From Neolewinella aurantiaca (GTDB taxonomy: Bacteria; Bacteroidota; Bacteroidia; Chitinophagales; Saprospiraceae), in assembly GCF_008014675.1 (NCBI RefSeq), contig NZ_VOXD01000030.1, positions 1-64,000 on the forward strand: a DNA stretch of 64,000 nucleotides, given 5' to 3'. Below are positions 33,935 through 42,959 of the stretch, piece by piece; position 1 is the first letter of the stretch; every line of letters starts with the position of its first letter. The notes under the pieces were generated by a model that worked only from the letters and a program-made list of their open reading frames with translations, was not told the origin of the DNA and did not search any database. A program made the translations under genes and the position numbers.

Positions 33935-35269
33935 CTACCCTTCTGCTTCTTCCTCCACTACTGCTTCGGCCAGGGTGGGTGCGCGCCACTTCTCGTAGCC
34001 CACCGGAGCTTCGTTCACTTTGCGCATCGCAACCGATGTCCGCTTCTTATCTACCACCATTGCCAGGGTCATGATCAGGCTAGTCCCGATAATGATAAAG
34101 AGCAGAATACCCGGCTCAAAACCTTCCACCTGTACCTCGGCGGGGATGGCATAGAACAGAAGAATGGTAATCAGGCCCCGTGGCGCCACAAAGAGCTGCG
34201 GCAAGATGTCGGCACCGATAAAGATGCGCAGAATCACAAACCGGATCACGTAAATGCTCAGTATGATCAGCAAACTAACCATGGCTACATTCCAGCTGGC
34301 CAGCGAAGAAAGGACAATAGTAATACCGAAAATAACGAAGAAGAAAGTACGAACCACGAACGCAGTCTCGATCGTAACCACGTGGAGACCTTCGTAGATA
34401 TGCAGTGCCTGTTTGTAGTTCAGTAACTTCTTGAGCGGCCCCTGAAAGAAGAGGCGCATATTCGCGATCATCAGGCCAAAAACAAGAATGATGATAAGGG
34501 AAGAGAGGTGGAACTTCTTACCGATTCCGTAGAGCAGGAGTAGAACCGCGATGAGCAAAAACAGCTTCACGTGACTCTTGATCCGTTGAAAAATGAGGAC
34601 AATGCCGTAACTCGCAATCAGTGATACCACGATGGTAATGAGCACTTTGATACCATAGGCCAGAGCACCGCTCGAGTGTTCTGCGGTGTCCGCGAGTTCG
34701 CCGTCCAGGCTCAACTCCCCGGTTCCTCCGTGCAGCTGGCTCGTAAGGAAGTAAAACAGCATGATGCCCAGGATGTCGGAGAAAGTACTCTCGTAGATGT
34801 GAAACTCCTTCTTTTCGCCCTTCAGTCCGGTTACGCTGGGAATGATGATTGCACTGGAAAGAATCGACAGCGGCGTTGCGTACAACCACGCTGTGGTTGA
34901 ATCCATACCAGCTACGAAGTACTCGAGAATCCAGGCGGCCGCCCAGGTCGAAAACACTAGACCCAGCAACGCAATCAACATCGCTTTGCCAATGGCCAGA
35001 TATTTGTCTTTTTCCAGCTTTAATTCAAGCGCAGCTTCGAGGACAATCATAATCAGGCCAACGACCCCCAGCACTTCCAAAACCGGCAAAAAGTCTACGT
35101 TGTCCATGATTCCCAGCGCATCCATACCGAATTTGATCAGGATACCGAGGATGATGAGCATCAGCACCGACGGCACGTTGGTCCGTTTGGCCACTTCTCC
35201 GAAGATGAAGGAGAGGATTATTATTACCGATGCTGATATCAGCAAAGTGTATGTGTCTAAATGTTCCAT
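33935..35269 (-). CDS. Cation:proton antiporter (CPA family)
   Basis: A 444-residue inner-membrane antiporter with about 12 membrane helices. The start MEHLDTYTLLISASVIIIL leads into VAKRTNVPSVLMLIILGILI, typical of NhaP/KefB-type carriers. The conserved core shows ATPLSILSSAIIIPS and YESTFSDILGIML; the acidic ESxxxD positions are expected in ion binding. It would exchange Na+ or K+ for protons. The C-terminal tail is short, with no RCK/TrkA-N domain. It lies downstream of the MscS-like gene on the same strand, 109 bp away. Confidence 0.9.
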   Translation of the reverse strand: MEHLDTYTLLISASVIIILSFIFGEVAKRTNVPSVLMLIILGILIKFGMDALGIMDNVDFLPVLEVLGVVGLIMIVLEAALELKLEKDKYLAIGKAMLIALLGLVFSTWAAAWILEYFVAGMDSTTAWLYATPLSILSSAIIIPSVTGLKGEKKEFHIYESTFSDILGIMLFYFLTSQLHGGTGELSLDGELADTAEHSSGALAYGIKVLITIVVSLIASYGIVLIFQRIKSHVKLFLLIAVLLLLYGIGKKFHLSSLIIILVFGLMIANMRLFFQGPLKKLLNYKQALHIYEGLHVVTIETAFVVRTFFFVIFGITIVLSSLASWNVAMVSLLIILSIYVIRFVILRIFIGADILPQLFVAPRGLITILLFYAIPAEVQVEGFEPGILLFIIIGTSLIMTLAMVVDKKRTSVAMRKVNEAPVGYEKWRAPTLAEAVVEEEAEG

Positions 35270-35378
35270 TCGTTAAAACTGAAAAATTATAAATTTTGTA
35301 CCGGCCTTTCCGGCAATACGCTGGCAGGAAGGTCTGCAAACACTAATTCAGGCGCTAAATCCTTGCCTCTGCTGATGG

Positions 35379-36110
35379 TTAACGTTTCGACAGTGTGGCC
35401 GGGTAACCCCACTCTTCCATCAGTTCCAGCAACTCGCGCAGGTGCTGCTCTTCCCGCACCGAAACCCGGGCGTTGATCTTATCTTTTCGGCCTTCGGCGA
35501 AGGCCAGTTCTGGTTTGAACGTCCGGTCCAGATACGGTGTACTGAGGAATTTATCCGCCAGCCAGCCAAGGTTGTCTTTACTCTGTTGCTCCTCTTCCAC
35601 CCGTACGTTGAGCTGGTAGTATCCGCCAATCTCCTGTCCGGTAGAGAGCGAGTAGCCGTCGGTTAGCAGATTGCTATAGTTGACAAAATGGAGACTATCC
35701 CCCGTTTGCAGGTACAAACCGACGCGACCAATGCGGGAAATCACCCCGGTCGCCTGAGAAGTTTTCATCCGTTTCCCTTCTCCAACCAAAGAACTGGCAA
35801 GGATGATCCGTCCGCACATATAATCACGAATGCGGCTGAACGCACCGACGGTAAGCAGCAGCAACAAAATACCGTGCATTACCGGGTTGATGAAAAAGAA
35901 TACCATGGTCAGGACCAGAATAGTGAAGGGCTCGAACAACAGCAAAAAGGTCGATATTCCTTTCACGATTGGTTGCTGAAACCTGCCGAAAAGCACACCG
36001 TTTCGCAGTCGGCGGCGGAGCAGCAGCAACAACCAGTACACTCCCCACAGCAGCAGAGCTGCCATTATGAAGTTGGTCCAGGTGAAGTAAGGTTGCATTA
36101 GTGCTTCCAT
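35379..36110 (-). CDS. MscS-like membrane protein
   Basis: A 243-residue protein with three hydrophobic stretches (about 12-32, 55-72 and 75-95) followed by a soluble C-terminal part. GVISRIGRVGLYLQTGDSLHFVNYSNLL resembles the beta domain of MscS channels, which normally has GxVexIgxRxTxxxxxDG and PNxxL. The pore-helix Gly/Ala pattern is not clear, so channel activity is uncertain. It follows the coiled-coil P-loop gene by 45 bp on the same strand and is probably co-transcribed, which points to a joint function. Confidence 0.6.
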   Translation of the reverse strand: MEALMQPYFTWTNFIMAALLLWGVYWLLLLLRRRLRNGVLFGRFQQPIVKGISTFLLLFEPFTILVLTMVFFFINPVMHGILLLLLTVGAFSRIRDYMCGRIILASSLVGEGKRMKTSQATGVISRIGRVGLYLQTGDSLHFVNYSNLLTDGYSLSTGQEIGGYYQLNVRVEEEQQSKDNLGWLADKFLSTPYLDRTFKPELAFAEGRKDKINARVSVREEQHLRELLELMEEWGYPATLSKR

Positions 36111-36155
36111 ACGTTTTGTATTTACAAACCCTCCTTTAGGAGCGCTTTATAGTTT

Positions 36156-38555
36156 TTAGAGCTCATTGTTCAGGTAACCGTTGTTCTCGAGCGCACGCCC
36201 TACGTCGGTCACGACACTCTCCCTTATGGAAAGCCAGCCATCGCTGGAGCGGGTCAGGAGGCCTACCCTCAACAGTCGCTGCAGTACGCTGCGGTAGCGC
36301 CGGTCGAAGGCCTGGCCAAACAGCTTTCGCAAGTGATATTCATTCGATCTCCGTTCCAGAAAGAGCGTGGTAAGCAGCAAGCCGGTGTCGGTATTGACAA
36401 AAGCAGGAAGCCGGTACCGGCGGGCCTGACTCGGTGTTACGCTCTCTTCGTCACAGTATTCCATCATGTACGCCCACCGGTTGAGGGTATCACCCACATT
36501 ACCGTTGCTGGCCCGGTGCAATCGTTTAACCAGGTGGTTAAAGGCCGTTTCGCTCAACGGCTCACCTTCACTGTCTACAAGCTTTTTATGGGTAGCCCCG
36601 TGGCGGATACGAATTGCCCGACGGGTATCTTCAACCGAAAAATTATCGAGATTGACTTCCGCCTGAAAAATCCGGTCAAGATCCCGAAAGCGGTTGAGGT
36701 GACTGTAAACGGCATTCGTCGTGGAAACGAGGTAAAAAATTCGGGCCGAGTAGCTGTCGATGTGCGCGGAAAGCGCCGCTACGTTTTCCGCCAGCGATGT
36801 ATCCTTGTCCCACCAGAGCTCCAGATCGTCAATCCAGATCATCGGGCGGGTCTGGATGGTGTGTTTCTGCACAAAAGACAGCGCTTCGCCGAGGTTTCCG
36901 GTTGTTTGCATCCGGCGGCCCTCTACGGAAATAACCCCGTTGGAAACCAAACGAATGACGTTGTTCGGGAAAATCCGGTTAGAGATCATCTCTCCGAATA
37001 AAGAACGTCCCGAAAGTCGCCGACCGGTCAGCATAACGGCTCCCCGATAGCCTTTACGCCAGTTTTCTACCAGCCGTTTCAGTTGCGCTGTTTCGGCCTC
37101 CCGCCCTACGAGGAAGGATTCGCCGATGTAGCCCTTCGTCATCACGATATTCGTGTAGCCATCGTTGCCGCTGGCAACCTGCCGCTGATTGATGACCCGG
37201 ACTACTTTCTCCGAGACACTCATCTTGTCTTCACGCGCGGCATCGCCGCGCCAGCGTTCGAAACCCCGGAAGGTAGCTCCCAGCCATTCTTTCACCGGTG
37301 CAAGCCACCTGCCCTGCCTCCGGGTAAATTCGTTGAGCCCTGTTTGTAACGGCACTGGTAAAAAGCCGGGAACCGGCCGGTAAACACTGGTTAGTTTAAG
37401 GTCGGCATCGATCAGCCCCACCAGATTTTCCCGGATGGGCTCGTAGGTGGTCATGGTATTTTCTGCTCTTTCCAGAAAGTCGAGAAACGGCTGACTGAGG
37501 TCTTCCACCTCGTAGTCGATGTCCTGCCCCGCTTTGATCTCGTTCGAGATCAGTAATGAGCGGTTGCGGACGTTGTTGACAGCTACGTCCAGTCCGCCGA
37601 CGAGTTGCTGACTGAGTTCCCACAGCTCGTAGAGTTGCGGAAGCACTTCTGCCGAAATCCACTGGTCAGAAGACCTGCGGAAATTGATGTCTTTGAATTG
37701 CATCAGGCCGTGATCGGCTCCAACCGTCACCCTGATGTTTTCGACGAGCTTCCCGATACGGGCGTTCAACTCGTTGGTGTAATCGTGAATTTGTTGTGGG
37801 GGCTTAGCCTCCACGATGTATTCGTCCAGCCGTGAGACGATCTGGCTTGGACTCACATTGCCTTCATCTTCGCTTTTCATGATGAAGTCCGAGATGGTAG
37901 TCGCCTTCTTACGGGCTTCGGCAATCGCGGAGGTGGAAGCGGCAATGCTTTCGTGCAAAAGGCTACGAATATCAGCGAAAAGACTAACCTGTTTGTTCAG
38001 AGTAGTAAACTCTTCGGCGAGCCCTCCTGCCTGTTCGGCGAGTTCCAGAATCTGGAGGCGGTAGGCGGGCCAGGGGTTATGCTGCAGTTTCCAGCCTGCC
38101 ATGGTCTTCCGACGAAACTTCTCGTTGCTTTCCAGTCGCTTACGGGTCTGGGCAACTTCAGCTTCCCACTCTTCGAGAGCAGTAGCGAGCGTCTGACGGG
38201 AGCGCTGATGTAAGTCTTCAACGAGCTCTGCCCTTGCTGCTCCGTCGGTCACCATAAGGTCGGCCGTTTGTAGTTGCAGTTGCACGTTGCGGTACAGCAC
38301 CAGAAAATGCTTGGCCCGCTCTGCCCAAACAAAATGGGTCAGCCGGCACTCTATATCATCGTAATTTTCGGCGTCACCTACCGGGCAGGTGTCTCCGTGC
38401 TGGATGATCGCGTCGGCCAATTCTTTGGCACGGGCTGCAAGGTGATTGATGTCTTCTGAGAAAGAATCAGCAGAAGTCCCTACTTGGCTCACGGCTTGCC
38501 GCAACGCCTCGGTAGTTTCGTTGTCTTGTCGAGTGATTTCTGAATGAACTGGCAT
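36156..38555 (-). CDS. Coiled-coil P-loop ATPase-like protein, unknown function
   Basis: A 799-residue protein not recognised as a named family. There is no signal peptide or membrane helix. Residues about 1-430 are predicted largely alpha-helical and coiled-coil. Residues about 475-700 look like a STAND/AAA-type NTPase: FLVGREAETAQLKRLVENW, then GRRLSGRS in the Walker A place (Arg where Lys is expected), Walker B-like PMIWIDDLELWW, and sensor-like YLVSTTNAVYSH. The C-terminal about 100 residues look like winged helices. The altered Walker A suggests weak or no hydrolysis. Its neighbours are an MscS-like gene (45 bp downstream) and an AddB-like nuclease (217 bp upstream). Confidence 0.75.
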   Translation of the reverse strand: MPVHSEITRQDNETTEALRQAVSQVGTSADSFSEDINHLAARAKELADAIIQHGDTCPVGDAENYDDIECRLTHFVWAERAKHFLVLYRNVQLQLQTADLMVTDGAARAELVEDLHQRSRQTLATALEEWEAEVAQTRKRLESNEKFRRKTMAGWKLQHNPWPAYRLQILELAEQAGGLAEEFTTLNKQVSLFADIRSLLHESIAASTSAIAEARKKATTISDFIMKSEDEGNVSPSQIVSRLDEYIVEAKPPQQIHDYTNELNARIGKLVENIRVTVGADHGLMQFKDINFRRSSDQWISAEVLPQLYELWELSQQLVGGLDVAVNNVRNRSLLISNEIKAGQDIDYEVEDLSQPFLDFLERAENTMTTYEPIRENLVGLIDADLKLTSVYRPVPGFLPVPLQTGLNEFTRRQGRWLAPVKEWLGATFRGFERWRGDAAREDKMSVSEKVVRVINQRQVASGNDGYTNIVMTKGYIGESFLVGREAETAQLKRLVENWRKGYRGAVMLTGRRLSGRSLFGEMISNRIFPNNVIRLVSNGVISVEGRRMQTTGNLGEALSFVQKHTIQTRPMIWIDDLELWWDKDTSLAENVAALSAHIDSYSARIFYLVSTTNAVYSHLNRFRDLDRIFQAEVNLDNFSVEDTRRAIRIRHGATHKKLVDSEGEPLSETAFNHLVKRLHRASNGNVGDTLNRWAYMMEYCDEESVTPSQARRYRLPAFVNTDTGLLLTTLFLERRSNEYHLRKLFGQAFDRRYRSVLQRLLRVGLLTRSSDGWLSIRESVVTDVGRALENNGYLNNEL

Positions 38556-38599
38556 GGCTGGTAATGTACGAAACTTACGGGCTTTAGGAGGTCTTTACG

Positions 38600-38619
38600 G
38601 GCGCTGCCGCGGGATGCAA
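38600..38619 (-). repeat. Dispersed bipartite motif, degenerate copy
   Basis: GGCGC-TGC-CGCGGGATGCAA: extra base and A-to-G change relative to the consensus. It lies in the gap upstream of the coiled-coil P-loop gene. Confidence 0.55.
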
Positions 38620-38772
38620 TACATAGATTTCAGGGGCAATGTTCGCCAGTCACCCGTTTTTCACCTTACATCTCGTTTTCAGGCAATATTTCACGTAAAA
38701 CCGAATTCCCCGTTTTTGCCAAAATCAAGGGTTCAACCGGCCGCCCAAACGAAGCAAATCCCTCTTTTTCCA

Positions 38773-41601
38773 TTACCTCACCAGCCCGATCAGAGAACGG
38801 TAATCATCAAAACGGGCGTCTTCCGACCCTGGCTCCAAAAGGGAGTCATGGTCGAGATCGAGGTACAGGTCTTCCAGCTCTCCGAGGGTCTCCTGACAGC
38901 GAACCTCCACCAAACCATCGTGGAACTGTTCCCAACGCCAATTGTAAGTAGCGCGGACTTTCTTCAGGGTCTCCCGCTGAACCACCACAGCATCGTCTGG
39001 TCCGCTCACGGTCTCAATATTGGCGAAGGCCAGCTCATTGCGGGCAATCATGAGCGCATCGCGGATGACGAAGTATGCAGTATGAACCGTGTCCGCTGGC
39101 CGTTCTTTGTCCTGAATGGCAAATGCTGCGTACAGGCAAAGCTGTACGTCCTTGGCGTTTCGCAATAGATTTCTGAAGGTGGTTTTACCCCTCCATTTCA
39201 GGTCAACGATGGCCACTTCCGCACGGCCGTTACGTTCGCGTTCCAGCACCAGGTCGGCCCGGCCTTTTACCGGTTGCCCGCCCATGGGTTCCAACTCACC
39301 TTCCAGTACTTCCTCAGATCCACGGATGCTCCAGCCGTTTTCCTGCAGGTAATGCACCAATGACCAGGCGGCGTAGTGCATCGTTCGCACAAATTGGACC
39401 CGCTCGGGCTCCTGGCCGTATTCCAGCAGTACCGCGCCTTCGTTTTCCAGTAATTTACGCCAGTTGCCGTTGATCCACTCAGCAACCATTTCCCGGGTAT
39501 ACGCTTTACCATCCGCCTTGATCTGATTGAGCAAACGCTCGATGAAAAGGTGGCCGAGGTTACCACGCAAGCGGTTTTCTCCCGCAATACTCAGGATCGG
39601 GGTTCCTTTAAGTTTCAACTGGTGCCGGAATACCCATTTGTACGGGTAGTACAACAGATCTTCCAGTGCAGTAGGGGTTTCGGGGTCACGTTCTTTAATG
39701 GCTCCGGGACGATCAATTTTAAGCTGCGGAACGGGGCCCGCGAGGGGCTTGACCGGTACCGGAACAAAGCGGGGAGCCTCCTTGCCTGCAAGTACCGCAG
39801 GTGCTTCACCGGCAGCGTCGATGTTTACCGTTATGGCGTCCAGAGCGCCGTCGGGGAAGGCTGCTTCCAGATCACCGAGTAAAGGATGAGCCTCAACGAT
39901 GCTTCCGTTCAGCAGTTCGGGGAGACACAGTATCAGTTGATTCCGTACATGCAGGACCGGGCGCAGTTGTGTCCAGGCCGATAACTCATTTTGCTCTTCA
40001 GGACCGTTTGTTTGCACCCCGCGTTCGCGCAAAAATTGTAGTTCTTCGGGATAGTAGCGGCTGAAAAAGTAATCAGGCTCATGCTCGATAAAATCCCACC
40101 AGATCAACTGCTTCAGTTCGGGGCCATCTGGTCTTTTCAGCGCGGACGCGGGTGCAAAGATTGTTTCCAAAGCGCCCTTCTCCCGGTGTTGAAACTGGGT
40201 TGGCGCCGGCTCATAAACCGTACGAACAAGTCTTTCAACTTCCAGGTACGAAAGTTCGGTTTCAGGCTGAGCGTCCAACAGTTCCATCGCGCGCAGCGCC
40301 TGTGCGGCCAGCACGAGCAAACCGTTGTTTTCAGTATTCTTCTTTTTCAGCTCCGCAAATTCCTCCAGCGCCCATTCGCGGAGGCTGTTGAACAGGTCGC
40401 GCAGATCAAACTTCGGCACCTTAGCGTCCCGGTCGTAAGTACGTCGCCGAAACCAGGTTTCGTACTGCTTCCGGGTAGCTTCCAGCCTTGATTGGGGCCA
40501 GTTGCGGTCTTCCTCCATTTCGCGAAAGAAACCCTCCAGCATCGCAAACCAACGGGGACCAAACATCCCCGGCGTATCGGCCAAAAAGACTGCGATGCGG
40601 TTGGCCAGGCGCCAGTTTAATGGCTTCGTTACGAGGCTGACGAACTCCATTACGCGGTCAATTTCCATCGGTTTCCAGAGGAAAGTAGTCACCAGCTTCA
40701 GCACTTGTAAACTTGGCCGGGCCAGACTTGTAGATGGCACACCGATACTCGGCAACCCTTCCGCCAGCAGGGCATTGTCGAGGGTCTGGTTTCGCAGAGG
40801 AAGCAAAACGCCGGGTTGCCAGTCGGGGTTTTTCTTTAACAGCCGCGCAAGGTATGCGGCAATGTGGGTTTCGCGCCGGGCCTTGAGGATCACCAGACTG
40901 CCATCTCCTTTGAGAAACGCTTTTCTCCTACTTTCTGCCGAAGGAGAAATTAGTGCGTTATTCAATATCGTTTGCCATCGGCCAAGGTCGTTATCCGTTA
41001 CCGGTACCGAAGGATCGGGTAAGGGCTTAATAGTGTCTCCCATATTTCCCAGCACATCCAGCAAGCGACGGGTACCTGGCCCGAAAAGGTGCCGGGGTTC
41101 GTTCAGCCAGATCGTGAGGCGGGGATGACGGTTTTCGGGTAAAACACTTAGCAATACACGCAGGCGATCGGCCAATCCGGGCAACAGATTTAATTCGTAG
41201 CGATCGTCGTGCAGCAGCGCCTCCAGCTCGTGCAGTACCCGGATGCGCTCAGGCGTTTCTTCACCGGCCTCCTGATGAACCGGATAGCCCGCGTCGATCA
41301 GTTCATCGCGCCGTCCGAGCAATTCTTCAGCGGTAGCAGTTTGGTCGGCCTCGAAGGAAGCCTGGTAAAAAGGTGCAAACCCTGCCTCTGCTTCGTTCAT
41401 CGCCAGGTGAGCACTCAACAGTTGCCGGTACTGCTCATTGCGCAGCGCCTCCCGGTTGATGGACGGAGCCCCCAAAGCATAGAACCCCTCCAGGTACCGT
41501 AGCAGCCCGGAAGGGTTCATATACGCCTCGTCCGCAACGTTGACTGGTGCGGCGGGCAGGGTTAGTGCGTCAGAGAGTGTTTGGCCGAGGAGGATGGTCA
41601 T
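38773..41601 (-). CDS. AddB-like protein with RecB-family PD-(D/E)XK nuclease domain
   Basis: A 942-residue cytoplasmic protein. The C-terminal about 250 residues carry the RecB-type nuclease signature: GNLGHLFIERLL (His/Glu), GRADLVLE, AIVDLKWRG (Asp and Lys of PD-(D/E)XK) and the later Gln/Tyr motif VQLCLYAAF. The N-terminal two-thirds is a helicase-like region without a clear Walker A, as in AddB-type inactivated helicases (GVLLPLRNQTLDNALLAEGL). The likely role is double-strand-break end processing with an AddA helicase-nuclease, which is not in the window. Iron-sulphur cysteines typical of Bacillus AddB are not evident. Two motif copies lie inside the frame. Confidence 0.85.
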   Translation of the reverse strand: MTILLGQTLSDALTLPAAPVNVADEAYMNPSGLLRYLEGFYALGAPSINREALRNEQYRQLLSAHLAMNEAEAGFAPFYQASFEADQTATAEELLGRRDELIDAGYPVHQEAGEETPERIRVLHELEALLHDDRYELNLLPGLADRLRVLLSVLPENRHPRLTIWLNEPRHLFGPGTRRLLDVLGNMGDTIKPLPDPSVPVTDNDLGRWQTILNNALISPSAESRRKAFLKGDGSLVILKARRETHIAAYLARLLKKNPDWQPGVLLPLRNQTLDNALLAEGLPSIGVPSTSLARPSLQVLKLVTTFLWKPMEIDRVMEFVSLVTKPLNWRLANRIAVFLADTPGMFGPRWFAMLEGFFREMEEDRNWPQSRLEATRKQYETWFRRRTYDRDAKVPKFDLRDLFNSLREWALEEFAELKKKNTENNGLLVLAAQALRAMELLDAQPETELSYLEVERLVRTVYEPAPTQFQHREKGALETIFAPASALKRPDGPELKQLIWWDFIEHEPDYFFSRYYPEELQFLRERGVQTNGPEEQNELSAWTQLRPVLHVRNQLILCLPELLNGSIVEAHPLLGDLEAAFPDGALDAITVNIDAAGEAPAVLAGKEAPRFVPVPVKPLAGPVPQLKIDRPGAIKERDPETPTALEDLLYYPYKWVFRHQLKLKGTPILSIAGENRLRGNLGHLFIERLLNQIKADGKAYTREMVAEWINGNWRKLLENEGAVLLEYGQEPERVQFVRTMHYAAWSLVHYLQENGWSIRGSEEVLEGELEPMGGQPVKGRADLVLERERNGRAEVAIVDLKWRGKTTFRNLLRNAKDVQLCLYAAFAIQDKERPADTVHTAYFVIRDALMIARNELAFANIETVSGPDDAVVVQRETLKKVRATYNWRWEQFHDGLVEVRCQETLGELEDLYLDLDHDSLLEPGSEDARFDDYRSLIGLVR
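40011..40031 (+). repeat. Dispersed bipartite motif inside the AddB-like gene
   Basis: TTTGCACCCCGCG-TTC-GCGCA: about two changes from the extended form. On the coding strand it is read as REREG-type sequence (LRERGVQ). Confidence 0.6.
40139..40158 (-). repeat. Dispersed bipartite motif inside the AddB-like gene
   Basis: AGCGC-GGA-CGCGGGTGCAAA: two mismatches. On the coding strand it is read as FAPASAL. It lies 128 bp from the opposite-orientation copy at 40011. Confidence 0.6.
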
Positions 41602-41747
41602 TCAGGTCAGAGGGCTTAGTTAGCCGCTAAGGTAAGTAAAGCGAGAAGGGAAATAAAGGCAAACATGCGTAAGCCTTGATTTCGGCAGAAACTATCCTTA
41701 TACCTAAGTCATAGTGATTTGGGATGACTCACATTCCTCCGGCTCTT

Positions 41748-42485
41748 TTATTTCAAAAACTCCGGCTTAAGCCATTCCTTGAATACTTTCATCACCTTTT
41801 CCACCTTCGGCCGGCTTACGTTCTGAACGTAGCCCTGATTAGGGTTGGAAGTGTCTTCGTAGTAATCCTGGTGATAAGCTTCGGCGATGTAGAATTCGCC
41901 CGGTTCTTCGATAGTCGTCACAATGCCGTCGCTGAAGGTGGATTTGTTGAGTTCTGCAATCTTTGCTTCCGCCTGTTTGCGCTGTTCTTCGTTGATGGGA
42001 AAAATTGCGCTGCGGTACTGCGTACCGCGGTCTGGTCCCTGGCGGTTAAGCGTTGTGGGGTCGTGAGCTACAAAAAAGATATCGAGCAGGTCTTCGTAGG
42101 TCCGGACTTCAGGATCGTAGTAGACTACAATGGCCTCGGCGTGGCTCGTTGTTCCTGAGGCAACTTCCTTATAGGTTGGGTTCACTTCTGCACCTCCTGC
42201 GTAGCCAGACCACACCTCTTCAACCCCGGCGATCCGGTAGAAAGAAGCTTCTGTACACCAAAAGCAACCACCCGCAAAGTAAGCTTTCTCAAAGCCTTCG
42301 TAGCCGGAGTCCAGTTCTTCGATGGTTACGCCGGCAATCGGCTCGGGATTGCCTTTAGTCATGGCCTTCATGGGTGCGCTTTCGGCAGTGGCCGAAGCGG
42401 CAGAATTGGTCTTCTGGCTGTCGCAGGACGCGGATACGAACAGCAGGGAAAGAAGCAAGGCAAAGGAAAAGATTGAGTATTTCAT
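41748..42485 (-). CDS. msrA: Peptide-methionine (S)-S-oxide reductase, lipoprotein form
   Basis: Repairs Met-S-sulfoxide in proteins. 245 residues. The ATG at 42485 starts a signal peptide, MKYSIFSFALLLSLLFVSASC, with the lipobox Cys at 21, so the enzyme faces the periplasm or sits on a membrane. The catalytic motif GCFWCTEASF lies near residue 73, followed by the MsrA core VEEVWSGYAGG, TTSHAEAIVVYYDP, DPTTLNRQGPDRGTQYRS and YHQDYYED. It has no MsrB fusion. The recycling reductant is unknown. Confidence 0.96.
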   Translation of the reverse strand: MKYSIFSFALLLSLLFVSASCDSQKTNSAASATAESAPMKAMTKGNPEPIAGVTIEELDSGYEGFEKAYFAGGCFWCTEASFYRIAGVEEVWSGYAGGAEVNPTYKEVASGTTSHAEAIVVYYDPEVRTYEDLLDIFFVAHDPTTLNRQGPDRGTQYRSAIFPINEEQRKQAEAKIAELNKSTFSDGIVTTIEEPGEFYIAEAYHQDYYEDTSNPNQGYVQNVSRPKVEKVMKVFKEWLKPEFLK

Positions 42486-42737
42486 CGAAAGGGAAGACGT
42501 TTGGTTTCGTTGCTTATAACGCAAAAAGTACGTTCTTGTTAAGTCTTTTGGCGACGAAGTCGGAGGATTGCCTCCCGTGCCTCGACTGCCCGCGTTTGAA
42601 ACCCGAATGGTCACCAACCAAAAAGTGTTCATAGCGGGCAAGTGCAAAAGAAGACAAGCTAAAGGAAACTGCCAGAAAATGCGAAAAAACACTTGTTCCG
42701 GTGATGAGCATCATGGTAACCTACCGGGAGGCTCACC

Positions 42738-42745
42738 TATTTTTG
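42738..42745 (+). promoter_or_regulatory. -7 box for the 37-residue membrane protein
   Basis: TATTTTTG fits TAnnTTTG and lies 22 nt before the ATG at 42768, giving a short leader. Confidence 0.55.
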
Positions 42746-42767
42746 TCGCAATCAAAATCAGGTAGTC

Positions 42768-42881
42768 ATGGAAATGGGAATAGTAACGAAAATCGTGATG
42801 ATAATCATCGTTCTTCACTTCGTAGTGGGGTTTGGGTTCCTGATTTACAAGCTGTCGCCCAGAAAGAAGAAGGACCAGTAA
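42768..42881 (+). CDS. 37-residue single-helix membrane protein
   Basis: A small ORF, MEMGIVTKIVMIIIVLHF and onward to TAA at 42879. It encodes one membrane helix (about 5-27) and a short basic tail (SPRKKKDQ), which predicts N-out/C-in topology. A good -7 box lies just upstream and there is no competing frame. It has no recognised family, and its size and position do not indicate a partner. Small helices of this type often bind and modulate larger membrane proteins; that is a general possibility only. Confidence 0.55.
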   Translation: MEMGIVTKIVMIIIVLHFVVGFGFLIYKLSPRKKKDQ

Positions 42882-42959
42882 CGGCAAACACCAAAAGGAG
42901 CAGAGCACCTGAATAAAGAACAGGCCCAGGCGGACTACAACAAACGGAATAACCGGTGT

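Noticed and set aside
33935-41601. Defence island (nuclease, P-loop protein, membrane protein, antiporter)
   Set aside because: The nuclease looks like housekeeping AddB, the gaps between genes are 45-217 bp and no integrase, methylase or phage gene is near. Only the P-loop/MscS-like pair is kept as a question.
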